DNA of 64,000 nucleotides from Phytophthora sp. 'mugwort' (GCA_033558025.1 JAUCEF010000013.1:675001-739000); one strand, 5' to 3'; positions 35,181-46,690 are shown, counted from the stretch's first letter. The notes: generated by a model from the sequence alone, not told the origin. Translations and numbers: made by a program.

Positions 35181-35185
35181 CAATC

Positions 35186-38100
35186 ATGTTGCCGTACGAA
35201 GTTGAAGGACTTCGGCGATTGGATATTCCATATGTTAAATGGGGAAAAAACTATCGAGTGAAGGTGCGAGGACGCACAGGTAAGATGGTTTATACTGGAA
35301 ACCCATCTCATCCAAGAAATAAGAAACTAATTGTTAAGCAGTACAAGAAATCGACTGAAGATCTCAACAAGCATCTTTCACCGATTATAAGGCTGACCCG
35401 AAGTATCGATTCAATAAAGGCAATTACATGGAGACTCATCTCTATGAGAATATTCCAGCAGGAGAGTTTTATGACAAGCTGGAACTTGTACTCGAAAGTC
35501 AGGGGAAAGCTCATAAGGAAAACATTGCGGTTGGATACAGCTTAATCAATATTGCCGATGAAAGTGATGTTCGTTATTGGTATCCAAATGTTGGCAACAC
35601 AATGGTCTTCGACTCTCCAATTGCGATTAATACTAAGGGTGATATCCGAAAGAAGGTGATAGTTCCAATAAGAGCAATGGAGTTAGCAAACATGATCCCG
35701 TACCCCTCATCTGGATACAAACTACTGGGTATCATTGGGTTCAAGCTGTTCATCTACTTTCGCAACCACGCTCTCGGTGGTAGCGGAGGTGTTATTATTA
35801 AAGTCATACTCAATAACAAGAATGCTATCAACTTTCCGAAGACTAACAATAATGCGTTTCCATTGCATTGCTTTTCATTCCAATCGCGGTAAAGATCCTC
35901 GCAATCAATCCCTTGTGAAGGATACCTTCGAGCGGTATTGTTCATACAAAGGTATTAGCTTCACGCTAAGTCTCTTTCGCAACTTCAAGCCCTTGGCATT
36001 TTGCAATTCGATGATCTCGAGGATGCTTCCAGCTCAGTATCAACGTATATACGAAGGATGTGGAAACCGGAAATGTTGAGTGCATTCGTTCCTCAGAGAA
36101 GAGCTATGACTCTCTCTCTCTCTCTCCTATCGTGTGAGAATCATGCTCTTTACATCAAGAATATGGAAATGTTTCAGAACAAGTATCAGTGTCAGGAAAA
36201 TGTGATATATTCTTGAAGATGAGTGAAAAGTTACGAAACCACTCTAAGAACAGATGCGATGAAGTCAATATTGAGTCGTTCCCAAAGCTACCAAGCATCT
36301 ATATTCCTCCTGAGAATATGATTAAGAAGTTACTCCAACGATACTCGCTAAAGCATGTGGATGACTACCTCGATCATTTCGTTGTCTATGAGTTCGAATC
36401 CATCCTCAAGCCAACAGAGATTAGCCACGGAGAAAGTACTGTTTACGTAAATGAGCACATCCCCGTTAGCGTTTCGATATCAGATAGCTTAACTAATCGT
36501 GTTGAATGTTTCATTAATAACGATCCGCGTGCATTGCTAAAGGATATGTTCGAGTTATTAACAACACAGCTAAGAATTCAGCGATACAATGTGTCGAAGT
36601 GTGAGATCTTACTCAGAAGCATTTTAATGCGTGAGGGGGAGAACGGTACACTCTCATCTATTGATGATGAAATCAAAGAAGGAGAGTACCAATCATTCTA
36701 CGATGCGCATGCTAATATCAAAACTTTGATATCAGAGATAATGGATCATACAATAAAATCAAAACGTATCCTTGATCAAGTACCTTTTCTTGGATTCAAC
36801 TCTGGAAGCTATGATATCAATCTTATTAAGAAAGATCTCTTCTCAGTAATCGAGACCGACAACATCAATCCGTTATCAGAAATCCCAGTTACATGTGCAT
36901 CGCAACTGACGACTTCACGATGCTTGATATTATGAATTATGTCCCATCTCTGGAAAGTTATCTCACTACTTACCTCAGTGGGTGCAAGTGTGATGACAAG
37001 ATTAAATTCACTTGTGGCCTTGCTAAAGGGATATTCCCTTATGAGTACATAACTTCATTTGATGTACTCAACGAGACTAAAATCCCACCTAAGAAGGTTT
37101 TCAATAGCGATCTTCGCGGGACAATCGCTACTAATGAAGACTATGAACGCGTTAAGTTCGCTTGGGAGTACTATGAGATGAAGCGTATCAAGAATCTGCT
37201 GATCTGGTATAACAATCTGGATGTTGTGCCATTCATCAAAGCTATCCAATCTCAGCGAGAATTATTCAAAAGCTTTGATCTTGATATGTTGACTGATGGA
37301 GTTTCTCTACCTGGTCTTTCGGAAAAGGTTATATATCAGACATGCCACAAAAACCTCAGGAAGCAATCGAGAATAGCTGCTTCAGGGTTTGGATTTCCTG
37401 AGAACCGAATGAAGGGGTACAAAGCTCAAGGCGCTAAAGCCAATAGCCAATATGATATGACGATTGGTCATCTAAATACATTATTAGATAGGCAAAAGTA
37501 TCTTTGCGCTTTATGCTATTGTCCTCTAACTGCTGAAACCGCGTCAGCTGATAGAATTAATAACTCCAAAGGTCATGTCAATGGCAACATCATGATTAGC
37601 TGCATCGAGTGCAATGTGGCTCGTAAGGATATTTTCATCGGTGGATTTCGGAAAAAGAGACTTTGTGATTTCAACTCCGATCAGTTAGTATATTCAATTG
37701 ATTTAGTGGAGAAAGAGATCTACCGTAGAATGAAGGACAACATTGCCGGCGGGCCGTCGATTATCTTTAACCGTTACGCCAAACGCAATGAAACTCTTAT
37801 TCGTGGCGACAAGCTTGTGAAAAAAAGTCATTGGGTATGACGCTAATGCTCTCTATCTCTGGCCTCTGGGTAATGATATGCCTTGCAGTCGTTTGACTAC
37901 AATTGAATCATATAATGGTATCATTGATGACATAGTCAATGACAAGATCTTTGGTTTTCTCGAATGCGACATTCGAACTCCAGGCCACTTGAAAGAGTAC
38001 ATTAGCGAATGACTTCTATTTTCAAAAACATTAAAAAAAATGATTGCACTGATGAGAAGATCATTGGATCACATATGTATGATTACAACCAGACACGCGG

Positions 38101-39158
38101 TAAAAATGCTGCGAAGCCCGCTCGCAAGCTTATCGGTAGCTACTTTGGTGAAAAGATTATTATATATGCCCCACTCCTTAAGTGGTACCTCTCACATAGG
38201 ATGGAAATCACTAAGACCTACAGGTTCATCAAGGCAAATGTCCACAAAGCATTCAAACCATTTATGGAAGAGGTATCTCAAGCACGACGCGACGGTAATG
38301 CCGATGAGAACAAGAAATGATTGGAACGATGATGAAGCTCGTTGACCACTCTGCGTTTGGTCGTTCCGGCATGGATATGAGCAAGCATAAGATGGTTAAA
38401 TATGAGTCTGAAGAGACAGCTAATGAGAAAAAGATCGAGCATTTCACGTTTCATTCGTTGGAGGAGCTTAATGGTTCATGTGAGATTACCATGAAGAAGC
38501 GCCTCATCAAGAGTAAGAATCCGATTCATCTATCGATTGCCATCTATCAGTTTACTAAGCTCCGAATGCTCCAATTCTACTACGATTGCATCCATTTCTA
38601 CATCGATCGCAGCGATTTTCAATATCAGGAGATGGACACTGACTCAGCGTATATCGCTTTCAGTTGTGATAATCCTTTCCGCGAGTGTATCAAGCCTGAG
38701 CTTCGAGACCACTTCAAGCAACACAAGTATGAATGGTTTCCGCGAGACTATAACAAGGAAGTGTCCATCTATGATACATTCACTCCTGGCCTATTCAAGG
38801 AAGATTGGCGAGGTGATGCGATAGTAGCACTATCCAGCAAGAATTACATTTGCTATATCCCAGATGAAAAAAAACAAGGTCAAGAAAGATGGAAGACTTG
38901 TTAATGGGAAAGTCGAATATTTCAATCTGTCCGCAAAGGGTATTCAGAAGAACAAAAATAATGATTTACTATCGCCTGAGAACTTCGAGTCTGTTGTTCG
39001 CGATCGTATAACTCTCAGAGGAACTAACAAGGGTTTCCGCTTTAGTAAAGAGACTAAATCAATCATTATACAGTCAAACAAAGACTGCCCTTAACTACTG
39101 GTACGACAAACGTAAGGTTTTAGTTGATGGCGTTTCTACAATTCCGCTCGATATTTAG
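35186..39158 (+). pseudogene. polB: Protein-primed type B DNA polymerase (Polinton PolB), multiply frameshifted
   Basis: The N-terminal region has the conserved block around CIAFHSNRGKDPRNQ and a C2H2-like segment (KYQC, then LRNHSKNRC near 36236). The exonuclease domain follows, with motif I as VYEFES (36384-36401; the usual Asp is Glu) and motif II as GFNSGSYDINL. Next come TDGVSLPGLSEKV, an embedded HNH domain (37498-37640), polymerase motif A as YDANALYLWPL (37836-37868), motif B as SAFGRSGMDMSKH (near 38350) and motif C as MDTDSAYI (38632-38655). The gene ends at TAG 39156-39158. The frame changes about ten times, for example in the A-run near 37821 and the CT-run near 36113, so it is dead. 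Conserved motifs on both sides of each break show one ancestral gene of roughly 1,300 codons. Confidence 0.88.
37498..37640 (+). other. HNH-endonuclease-like insertion inside PolB
   Basis: Between the exonuclease and polymerase motif A lies YLCALCYCPL, then ASADRINNSKGHVNGN and SCIECNVARKD. This gives paired CxxC-type ligands flanking an 'xADRIxxxxGHxxGN' core, the layout of a zinc-bound HNH/McrA-type nuclease fold. The frame is continuous with PolB on both sides and no intein splice-junction residues are obvious. It looks like a fused domain or a fixed homing-type insertion. Confidence 0.7.
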
Positions 39159-39198
39159 GGGAACGCTTTGCATATTTGTTTTGTTTCTAGTATAGACC

Positions 39199-40303
39199 AT
39201 GGACGAGCTACTATTGAAGCTTCATCATGATCCTAAAACAGGGTATACAGACAGCAATGCTCTGTATCAGAAGGCTAAAAAATGAAAAATCTATTCGTCT
39301 GAAGAATGTTAAGGAGTGGTATGCCAAGCAGACTGATATCCAACGCTACAACGGCAAAGCAACTCGATTTGATGATTTTAAGATTGGTAGGCATATTTAG
39401 CATTTTGGAAAGGAAAGACGATTCTAACGGCTATCAATATCAACTCAGAATTGGATTTGCTAAGATATTAGCGGACAAGCGTTAGAGTAGTGTCTCTAAG
39501 GGTATTAATCTCTTGAATCACTCAAACTTGATATTTTAATTACTGACAGCGGCTCTGAGTTCATGAATAGGCATGCCCAAGCCTATTTCAAAAGCAAATC
39601 TATCATTCACTACAACAACGAACCGGGTGATCACGGAACGATGGGCAAGGTTGAACGATTTAACCGTACGCTTAAGTCGAGATTGATGAAGATAAAGCAA
39701 CCACTAACGCTCAAGCTACTAAGCGATGTCATCGACAACTATAACAACACTAAGCACACTTCTATCAAAATGACACCGAATGAAGCATCTGGACAGGTTA
39801 TTGAATCTGAATTAGATCATAACAACAACGCTAGGGATAAGCTTGAGAATCGGCTTAAAACTGGAGCTTTTGTGTTATTCGTTTGAAGAAGACGCAATGT
39901 GAAAAGGAATCGGCGAGATGGAGCAAGGCTATATATGAAATAGTTGGCATCGATGGCTATCGAGTTTAATTAGATCTAAGAATGGGCATACACTCTACAA
40001 GGCACCAAATGATATCAAATTGGTTAATGACGCGATAAGGAATGCAAAGGTTACGAATAAATAATATTCGAAGGTGAGAAGGTTATGGACCATAAGAAAC
40101 AGCAATCAGGTAAATACAAATATCTCATCAAATGGATTGGATATGACGTCTATACTGGGAACCACAAGAAAATCTTCGATTGGTCAACAAAAACAAGCGA
40201 TCTACCCTTGAGACTGAGTACTGGAATTCAAAGAGCTCGCATATTGGCTCCGGTGTTGGTTTCACCCGCTACAACAAATGAAGCATCCAATTTTTATATC
40301 TGA
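39199..40303 (+). pseudogene. Retroviral-type (rve) integrase with C-terminal chromodomain
   Basis: The gene starts at ATG 39199 (MDELLLKLHHDPKTGYT), 40 bp after PolB, and loses its frame near 39284. The catalytic core shows ITDSGSEF with Asp at 39545-39547 and GKVERFNRTLK with Glu at 39653-39655. They are 35 residues apart, the exact D-35-E spacing. NNTKHTSIKMTPNEA follows, as in c-integrases. From 40085 a chromodomain reads GKYKYLIKWIGYD, with a 1-bp deletion near 40156 moving WEPQENL to another frame. Stops and shifts also lie at 39400-39540 and 39883. Polintons use such an integrase for insertion; the chromodomain may direct targeting to chromatin. Confidence 0.85.
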
Positions 40304-40330
40304 CTATATATATAGAAACCAATCCAAAAC

Positions 40331-40554
40331 ATGTGTCCGAATTTTTTTGAAAAGGATCGTGAGCTTGCTAAGTTTCGTCGAAAAGCTATGGATCGTTCAG
40401 GAAGTGAGTCACATCAAAAAATGAGTTGTTGAATGTTGATGCAACTGCAAACTTTCGTAAACAGTTGTCAATCGTAAATACCAGCGAGAATTGGAAATCA
40501 TCTTGGCATCCCATTTCATTGCATCAAGTATCGCTATTTCAATCTACTAAATGA
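40331..40554 (+). pseudogene. Small unknown ORF
   Basis: The frame starts at ATG 40331 (MCPNFFEKDRELAKFRRK), 15 bases after TATATATATAG, and stops at 40430-40432. Allowing for one missing A in the A-run near 40417, the reading continues ELLNVDATANFRKQL to a TGA at 40552. It is mostly charged and helical. No family is recognised. Confidence 0.4.
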
Positions 40555-40670
40555 GCGAAATCATATATACCATTCGTACGCATCGTTCACCATGATTCAG
40601 TTATGCCGAGCTACTGGTGATAGTATTTATCCACTCATTTTTTATGATTAGAATGATATATAGACTCACA

Positions 40671-40901
40671 ATGTTCCCCAATTTCACATCCCTCGCTCAG
40701 AGAGAGCAGAAGCGACAGGAGCTTCTTGAGAAAGATCAGCGTCGTGTTCGGCAAGCCAAAGTCAAGCGAGAGATGTATGAAGGTGCGTCATGGGCTACTG
40801 ATATCTCGAATGGCATAACTACTGTAGCGAAGAAATCAACTGAACCAACTCAGACAGACTCGACAACCGAGTCGTCTGAGTCCTTAAAAAACGGTGAGTG
40901 A
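40671..40901 (+). CDS. Unknown charged coiled-coil-like protein
   Basis: The start is taken at ATG 40671 (MFPNFTSLAQREQKRQEL), 7 bases after 'gatatatag'. Upstream ATGs in frame give a hydrophobic leader that is probably untranslated. Residues 8-40 are dense in Lys, Arg, Gln and Glu and likely helical; the C-terminus is Ser/Thr-rich. The frame may continue after a break past 40901, where reading becomes fragmentary (40902-41318 shows only short pieces such as VRTTNRKVQIRPKTTDIG). No family is recognised. Confidence 0.4.
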   Translation: MFPNFTSLAQREQKRQELLEKDQRRVRQAKVKREMYEGASWATDISNGITTVAKKSTEPTQTDSTTESSESLKNGE

Positions 40902-41318
40902 TGAATCCTCCCAGACAACCCTGAGGTGTCGACTGCTAAAACAAACACTGAACCTCACCTGTTTCAATTAATGGTGAAACTAATACAAACAGAGTGCGTA
41001 CGACTAATAGAAAAGTTCAGATTCGTCCTAAGACTACAGATATTGGAACACGATTGAAGTAGCGGAAGTCTTGGCGGAAAGGATTTGTTCAATGAAGGAG
41101 ATGATAATCAAGAGCAATCTAAGAGAGCAGTTGCTCAAAACAAATTGAGGTTTATCCGATTCTTGCAGACTTACGTATTCACCCTCTTGTTTCCAACGGT
41201 CGTCAGCTATCGAAATATTACATCGGAAAGATGCGAAGATATATAGCATTAAGCTAAATAAGTATCTTTAGCACCAAATATCGATTGGTCTGAGACGTAC
41301 GATCATATCAGGGAAGTT

Positions 41319-41884
41319 TTGACTAAAGATGTTCGCTTCCTCGCATATTTAACTGAAAAGGAAGTACGCCGTGAAATGGGGAAAGAAGATAAGGACCCCC
41401 TATCAGGTATGGCAACTTATTGGATCGAAGCAAAAACGACTCAATGGTTCAGAAGGGGATGGCGCAGATCCACGAAGCAAAGACTTGATGATAGCTTTCT
41501 ATTCGATAAGTCAACATCCACAACGTCTGACCAGACTGACAGCAAGATTAAACTATTCTGGACCATTAGCAGAAATAAGGAAGTGCTTGAAGTAAGGGGT
41601 TGAGAAAGAAAATTATTCCAATTCTCGTTGGGGAGAATAAAACACCTTCTGCTGATGTAGATGGATATATATGGGTTGATGGTAATTCCATTAGTGTATT
41701 TGGTAAATATAGTAATCGTACGAAGCCTGCTATCACTAAGAGAGCCAGTTGGGCAATCACATTCCAATGGTCTGTAAATATGGCCAACGCCAGAGGACTT
41801 GACCTGATATTAATCGGTAAACAGGGTGAGAAAAAGGTGGCGAAGGATTTCACACCACGTGAGGGGAAGCCCGACATGGAGTAA
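41319..41884 (+). pseudogene. Unknown Polinton-region protein, frameshifted
   Basis: Two consecutive frames belong together. The first encodes LTEKEVRREMGKEDKDPLSG and then YWIEAKTTQWFRRG, and shifts near 41457 to DGADPRSKDLMIAFYSIS and SGPLAEIRKCLK. A second frame from 41600 encodes KKIIPILVGENKTPSADVDG, then YIWVDGNSISVFGKYSNR, ending at 41882-41884. The stop overlaps the next ATG (TAATG at 41882-41886). The beta-rich second half could be a virion protein, but I recognise no family. Confidence 0.4.
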
Positions 41885-42902
41885 TGAGCGGCGCCGATGA
41901 AGATATGGAACCAAAGCTGACCAACGCCGACAACTTCGCCAAAAAATCCTAACAGATTATTACAATCAGTTGGCGAGCGAACGTGTTGCTATCCATTTCG
42001 CCTGTAGCCGATTCTTGATACTAAGAATGGGTTAAAACCTCATTCGGATTATTATTTTAGTGAGCCAGCACCCACTCGTCCATTAAATATCAGAAATAGA
42101 AAAAAGCAAGTAACTGGTAATGCTTGGTCTGAACTCATGAAGATCATCCAGTGGATGGATACTTTCACATCGTTGTTGAACTACTTAGAAGAATTAGATC
42201 GTACCCTTTCCGGCGCTGAATACCAATTTCCATCAAATGATGAAGAAGCAGCCAAACTGGTGAAGAAGAAGGAACTTCAAACAAAGGCGAGCAAACTTTG
42301 ATGAAAATCTTAAGATTCTAAATCAAGCTATCTTACGTAGCATTCAAGACATCAAACGTTAAAGTACTGATGAATATGTTGAGGGACCAGATGAATTGCA
42401 GAAGCTTCACAACGCGGCCGAGGCAGCTTTCCAACCATATGGCGAGGCGAAGCGATATGAAGCCACTAAGGACGCTGTGAGAGGTTCAAACTCAAAATCA
42501 TTAAGATTAGCTCAATCAGCGATGAGAGCTACGAAGTCAGTATATAATTCTAAAGCTAAGCGATATTCTGATGCTCTCCGTAAATTAGAGGGACGTGGCC
42601 TAAGAGGCGCGGGTATAATTCCACTGGATGGAGTAGCCCGACGGGGTCGTACTTACAATCTCAATGAGATCCAGGGCGTAGCAACGCCAAGCGCGTACAT
42701 ATATCGTCAGCTTGGTAGCAAGTACATACGTTTACCGTACCATTGTGAGGCCAAGAGCAATCTAACGGAGCTGAAAGCCCTCATGGAGAAACTGGTAGTT
42801 AAAACCCCACCCAAAAATGATTCCGTGATTAGGCCAACCAGATCGGGCACCAGCGTATGGGTTTACAATGAACTAAAAACAACACGTACATTCGCGCTCT
42901 AA
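41884..42902 (+). pseudogene. Conserved-looking unknown protein with helical middle region
   Basis: It starts ATGAGCGGCGCC at 41884 and stops after 22 codons, with later segments in other frames: AWSELMKIIQWMDTFTSLLN near 42122, ILNQAILRSIQDIKR near 42315, a TAA at 42360, and then an open stretch to 42902. The last part reads AEAAFQPYGEAKRYEATK, RGRTYNLNEIQGVATPSAYI and LGSKYIRL. Spacing suggests an ancestral protein of about 340 residues with helical N-terminal and basic C-terminal regions. A structural role is possible but unsupported. Confidence 0.45.
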
Positions 42903-44325
42903 GGGTGATCAAGTCTTTTGTTTAATTGATCCAATTCGGCCTTGAGCTCTTGGATCGCCTTGCATAGTACCGCTGTCAGCGATCCTAGGTCAATGCCCAT
43001 CCCATGGTTAGGCATGCCTGTATGGGGGTTTATCGGACGGATCGGATCGCCACTAACAGGTATCGGACATACATTCAACATCTCCTGGGCTATAAAACCA
43101 ATAGAGTGTCGATTATCCTGCTTCCAAGTGAAGGCGTGAGGGCGCATCGCAAGCACCGTATCTAAGCCATATGGGATATCGTCTATATCCTTCTTGTAAC
43201 CTCTATCTGATCCATTTGTATAAGACCCACCATGTATAGCAGCCCCTGTCCATGCATATTAGCATCACAAATGCCAATTCGGATAGTCGGTGGGTTAACA
43301 TGATTTCCGATCGCTGGGTAATTAGATTGGAGCCAGTTCCAACGGTACATCGCCTTATCCGCGAGATTGCTTTTGACATGAATCTGCTCGTCAGCCCAAA
43401 TTTGGCCATCAGAATGGATTCAGGCTTCCGGAGAGACCCGATCAACCGATAACTTACCTGATGTGTTTAGCATCATCCGATTGGTACCATTCACCATCAA
43501 TCTGACCGGATCAGCCGTATAGGTGCCCATTGAGACCCCAAGTGTATCCGTGGCTCCCGCCGCGTTATCACCGACGATGATACCAAATTTGATTGGCGTA
43601 GCATTATCATTCCACACCTCCATGCTTCGCCATAAACCATATAGAGCACTGCTGTTACCTACGATATGAAACAGACTCGTTGGAGACGTGCGTTTAATCC
43701 TAGGCGGCCGTGATAAGTAATGCGTACTCGTTCATCAACCGATCCGTTTTGAGCATTAATGTTTTTTGTGGCGAATATCAGATTGCCCCCAGTCGCTTGG
43801 GCGTCAGCATCTCGCTCAAAGCAGATAGCGGCGCCGGGTGAATATACAGTGTCCGCAGTAGCAATGGCTGAACATAGAAAACCAATTCCAATGCTCATTC
43901 CTGTAGTCGAGTTGTCTCTCTTGATCACGAGATCGTACTTGTCGAGTGTCTGCGTTCCTAAGAGAGATACAGTCGAGTTTTACTTGACTCGGAGATTAGC
44001 GATTCCGCTAATGCCGGAAGCGCTATTTAAAAACCAGGGCTTTACTTGGCTCAGCTACTCCGGGAGTCACTACGTTGATATCGGCAATCACCTGTCCATT
44101 GATATATAGGCTCGAACAGTTGGAAGCTCCATTAACGTCGAGTTTGTAGCTCGTAGATACTCCAATTTTATTGATTGAAATATTTCCCGAGGCATCCATG
44201 AGCAATCGATCAGAGTTTCCGTATCGCCAGAAGTAGCAATTTGGTGTGTTGCACTCGAACTATCGCGAACCCCTGCTCCACTTGATAGTAGCTGACGATG
44301 TTCAGAGAAGCTGAAGATGACATGT
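42899..44325 (-). pseudogene. Fibre-like protein with C-terminal S74 intramolecular chaperone
   Basis: Reading minus from ATG 44323-44325 (MSSSASLN), the protein has Gly/Asn/Ser-rich beta-type repeats: LMDASGNISINKIGVSTSYK, GGNLIFATKNINAQNGSVDE and LMVNGTNRMMLNTSGKLSV. The C-terminus carries NGSDRGYKKDI followed by GLDTVLAMRPHAFTWKQ and HSIGFIAQEMLNVCP. That is the peptidase S74 chaperone pattern of phage tail spikes and endosialidase, with the Ser and Lys of the self-cleaving dyad in the SDRxxK motif, and a helical tail (ELKAELDQLNKRL). At least four frame changes (near 44210, 43950, 43640 and 43200) make it a pseudogene. It runs tail to tail with the preceding plus-strand ORF, overlapping by 4 bp at 42899-42902. 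Confidence 0.78.
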
Positions 44326-44406
44326 TATCGTTTGGATCACTAGAGCTTGCTTGTGCTTCCTCCACTAATCGTTAAGTATCGTAGACCAGTGATACCATAT
44401 CCGCTC
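44326..44406. other. Polinton-side flank before the copia block
   Basis: This short AT-rich stretch runs from upstream of the fibre start to the joint with family A RT at about 44407 ('ccatatccgct' then 'cgtccggctgtg'). No gene is seen. Confidence 0.4.
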
Positions 44407-46332
44407 GTCCGGCTGTGCCATGTAGATGTCTTCGTCCAACAAACCATTCAGGAAGGCTGTCTTGACATCCATCTGGTGCACCATGAGATTGTACTTGGCC
44501 GCCAGACTGAGCAGGATCCTGATCGACGTGAACTTGGCCACTGGCGCGAAAGTCTCGTCGTAGTCGATGCCGTACTTCTGCGAAAATCCCTTGGCCACCA
44601 GTCGCGCCTTGAACCGTTCGATCTCTCCAGCCTGGTTCTCCTTCACACGGAAGACCCATCGGCAGCCGATGGCCTTGCGTCTCTTAGGCAACGGCGCCAC
44701 GTCCCACGTCTCGTTCTTGCAAAGCGAGTCGTGTTCCGAGTCACACGCCTCCTTCCACTTGACTGCGTCGCGGGATTCCATCGCCGACTTGAACGTGGTC
44801 GGCATTTCTCCCACTGAGTTCACGACGTATGCAGCTTCGAAGTCTTGACTTTCTTGAGCCGCGGCCGACATCCGTCCAGAGTCAGGTGTCGACTCTGCCG
44901 CTTGGCACTTGAAACTTCCACAGCTTCTTCCAGCGACTGCGTCCGCGGGTGTCGCTTGCTGCCTGGTTCAAAACCTTCGTCCCGCGCTGCTACTTCGTCT
45001 TCTTTTTCTTTGTCGTCTTCATCCGACTGCAACGAATCTTGATCCGTCGTCTCTTCATCTTGAATAACCACCACCTCCCTCTGATGGTAGTCACGTCTCC
45101 CACTGTCGAAGACGTCTTCCATAAACTGCGCGTCGCGGCTCACCAGCACGCGACCGCTTTTGATCTCTTCGAAACGATACGCTTTCTCATGCTCCGAGTA
45201 TCCCAGGAACCGACAGCACACCGACCGAGCGTCAAACTTGGTGCGCTTCTCCTTCGGCACGTGCACGTACGCGTGGCAACCGAACACCTTGAGGTTCGCT
45301 AGCAGCGGTTTCTTGCCTGTCCAAACCTGGTGCGGCGACTTGTCGTCATTGATGGCACGCGTCGGACACCGATTACGGAGGAACGTAGCTGTCACGACAG
45401 CTTCACCCCAATACGTCTTGGGCAATCCAGCATGTTCCAGCATGCAGCGCGCACACTCCACCAACGTCCGGGTCATGCGCTCGGCGACTCCGTTCAGCTG
45501 AGGCGTGTATGGCGGCGTGAACTTCTGCATGATACCACGGTCCGCACAGAACTTGGCCATCTCACCCGAAGTGTACTCGCCGCCGTTGTCGCTCCGGAGT
45601 GTTTTCACGCGCTTGCCGGTCTGAGTTTCAGCAAACGCCACAAACTTAGCGAATTTGGCAGCCACCCCGGACTTGTTCCGCAGCAAGTACACCACACAGA
45701 AGTGCGACTTGTCGTCAATGAACGTGACAAAATAGCGCTTGCCACCAAAGGTCGGCGTCTGCATGGGACCGCATACATCACTGTGTACGACTTTCAGCAC
45801 TTGCTTCGCACGGTTTGGCGACGTCTTCATGTAGCTCACTCGCGTTTGTTTGCCGAGTGAGCATCCGTCGCACAGCTCCCACTGCTTCACCGACGCCATG
45901 TCGATACCAACACCGTAGCCCTTCTTGACGATGGCGTCTAGACCGCCATGGCCGATGTGACCAAGTCGAAGGTGCCAGAGGTACGACGTGGTGTCCCCTT
46001 GGCGATCCTTCGAACTTGCCGCATTGGCCTCGTCAGGCATCATCGGAGTCATGCACAGCTTGAACAGCCCTTTGCCCTCACGAGCGCCGAGCTTCCACTT
46101 GAGACCCTTCGTTTCAGCGAAGCATCCGTCGCTCTCGAAGATGACTGGCCCAACGTCCTTAGTGAACCGACCAACCGAAAACAGGTTGCGCGACAGCTTC
46201 GGAATGTGCCACACGTTCGTGAGTACACCCTTCTTCATGCCGCGCGGGGTCTTCATCGACATCACAATGTCGCCGGTCCCCACAGCCTGAACCACACCGT
46301 CGTCCGCGAGATGCACGTCCACCGGAGAGATC
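44407..46332 (-). pseudogene. Family A fragment, protease end to RT (mosaic of two subfamilies)
   Basis: On the minus strand this runs from just after the protease motif (VDVHLADDGVVQ) through HHCC, integrase (LRSDNGGEY; the GVAERM motif is followed by T where other copies have N) and the linker. A 1-bp deletion near 44874 shifts the frame before RT, which continues to AQPD at 44407. From about 45610 to 45780 the sequence follows the divergent subfamily of 29829-30977 (shared NKSGVAAKFAKF-type changes); elsewhere it follows the array type. It is joined tail-first to an A LTR on the other strand at 46332/46333. Confidence 0.88.
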
Positions 46333-46678
46333 TGTTGTCAAGGAGACGCCTCGAGCAGCTGCTGTATACCGGTAGGATATCGGTATGACCTTCACTTAGT
46401 GGCACCGCAATCATCCTGTGATTACGAGACGAAGATTACGTCACGGTGTTTATGGGACGGTGTTTACGCCACGGACGATTACGCCACGGGTGGGTACAAG
46501 ATTGTGGGTACATGATGGGCTCTACGTGGCACTCCCTGATTGGCTGAAGCAACTCAGTATCCAGTAGAGAATCCAGTAGAGTGTACCCAGTAGGTAGAAC
46601 TGTAGGCTTAGAGGTAGCAAGGAGTTTGCGAACTAAGGACCTAAATCAATCACTTTGCATTTTGCCATCAAGTGACCA
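46333..46678 (+). repeat. Family A LTR, plus strand
   Basis: This 346-bp LTR starts precisely at TGTTGTCAAGG after the inverted A fragment and ends CAAGTGACCA. It is followed by the spacer, the primer-binding site (46687) and the gag ATG at 46691. Confidence 0.88.
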
Positions 46679-46690
46679 AGCCTCTTGGTT

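Noticed and set aside
37380..37830. HNH region as an active intein
   Set aside because: No conserved N-terminal Cys/Ser or C-terminal His-Asn splice junction residues stand out at its borders, and flanking PolB motifs are not interrupted in an intein-like way.
35186..39158. PolB as a functional gene expressed by programmed frameshifting
   Set aside because: About ten frame changes occur at different kinds of sites, several with stops nearby. This is decay, not programmed recoding.
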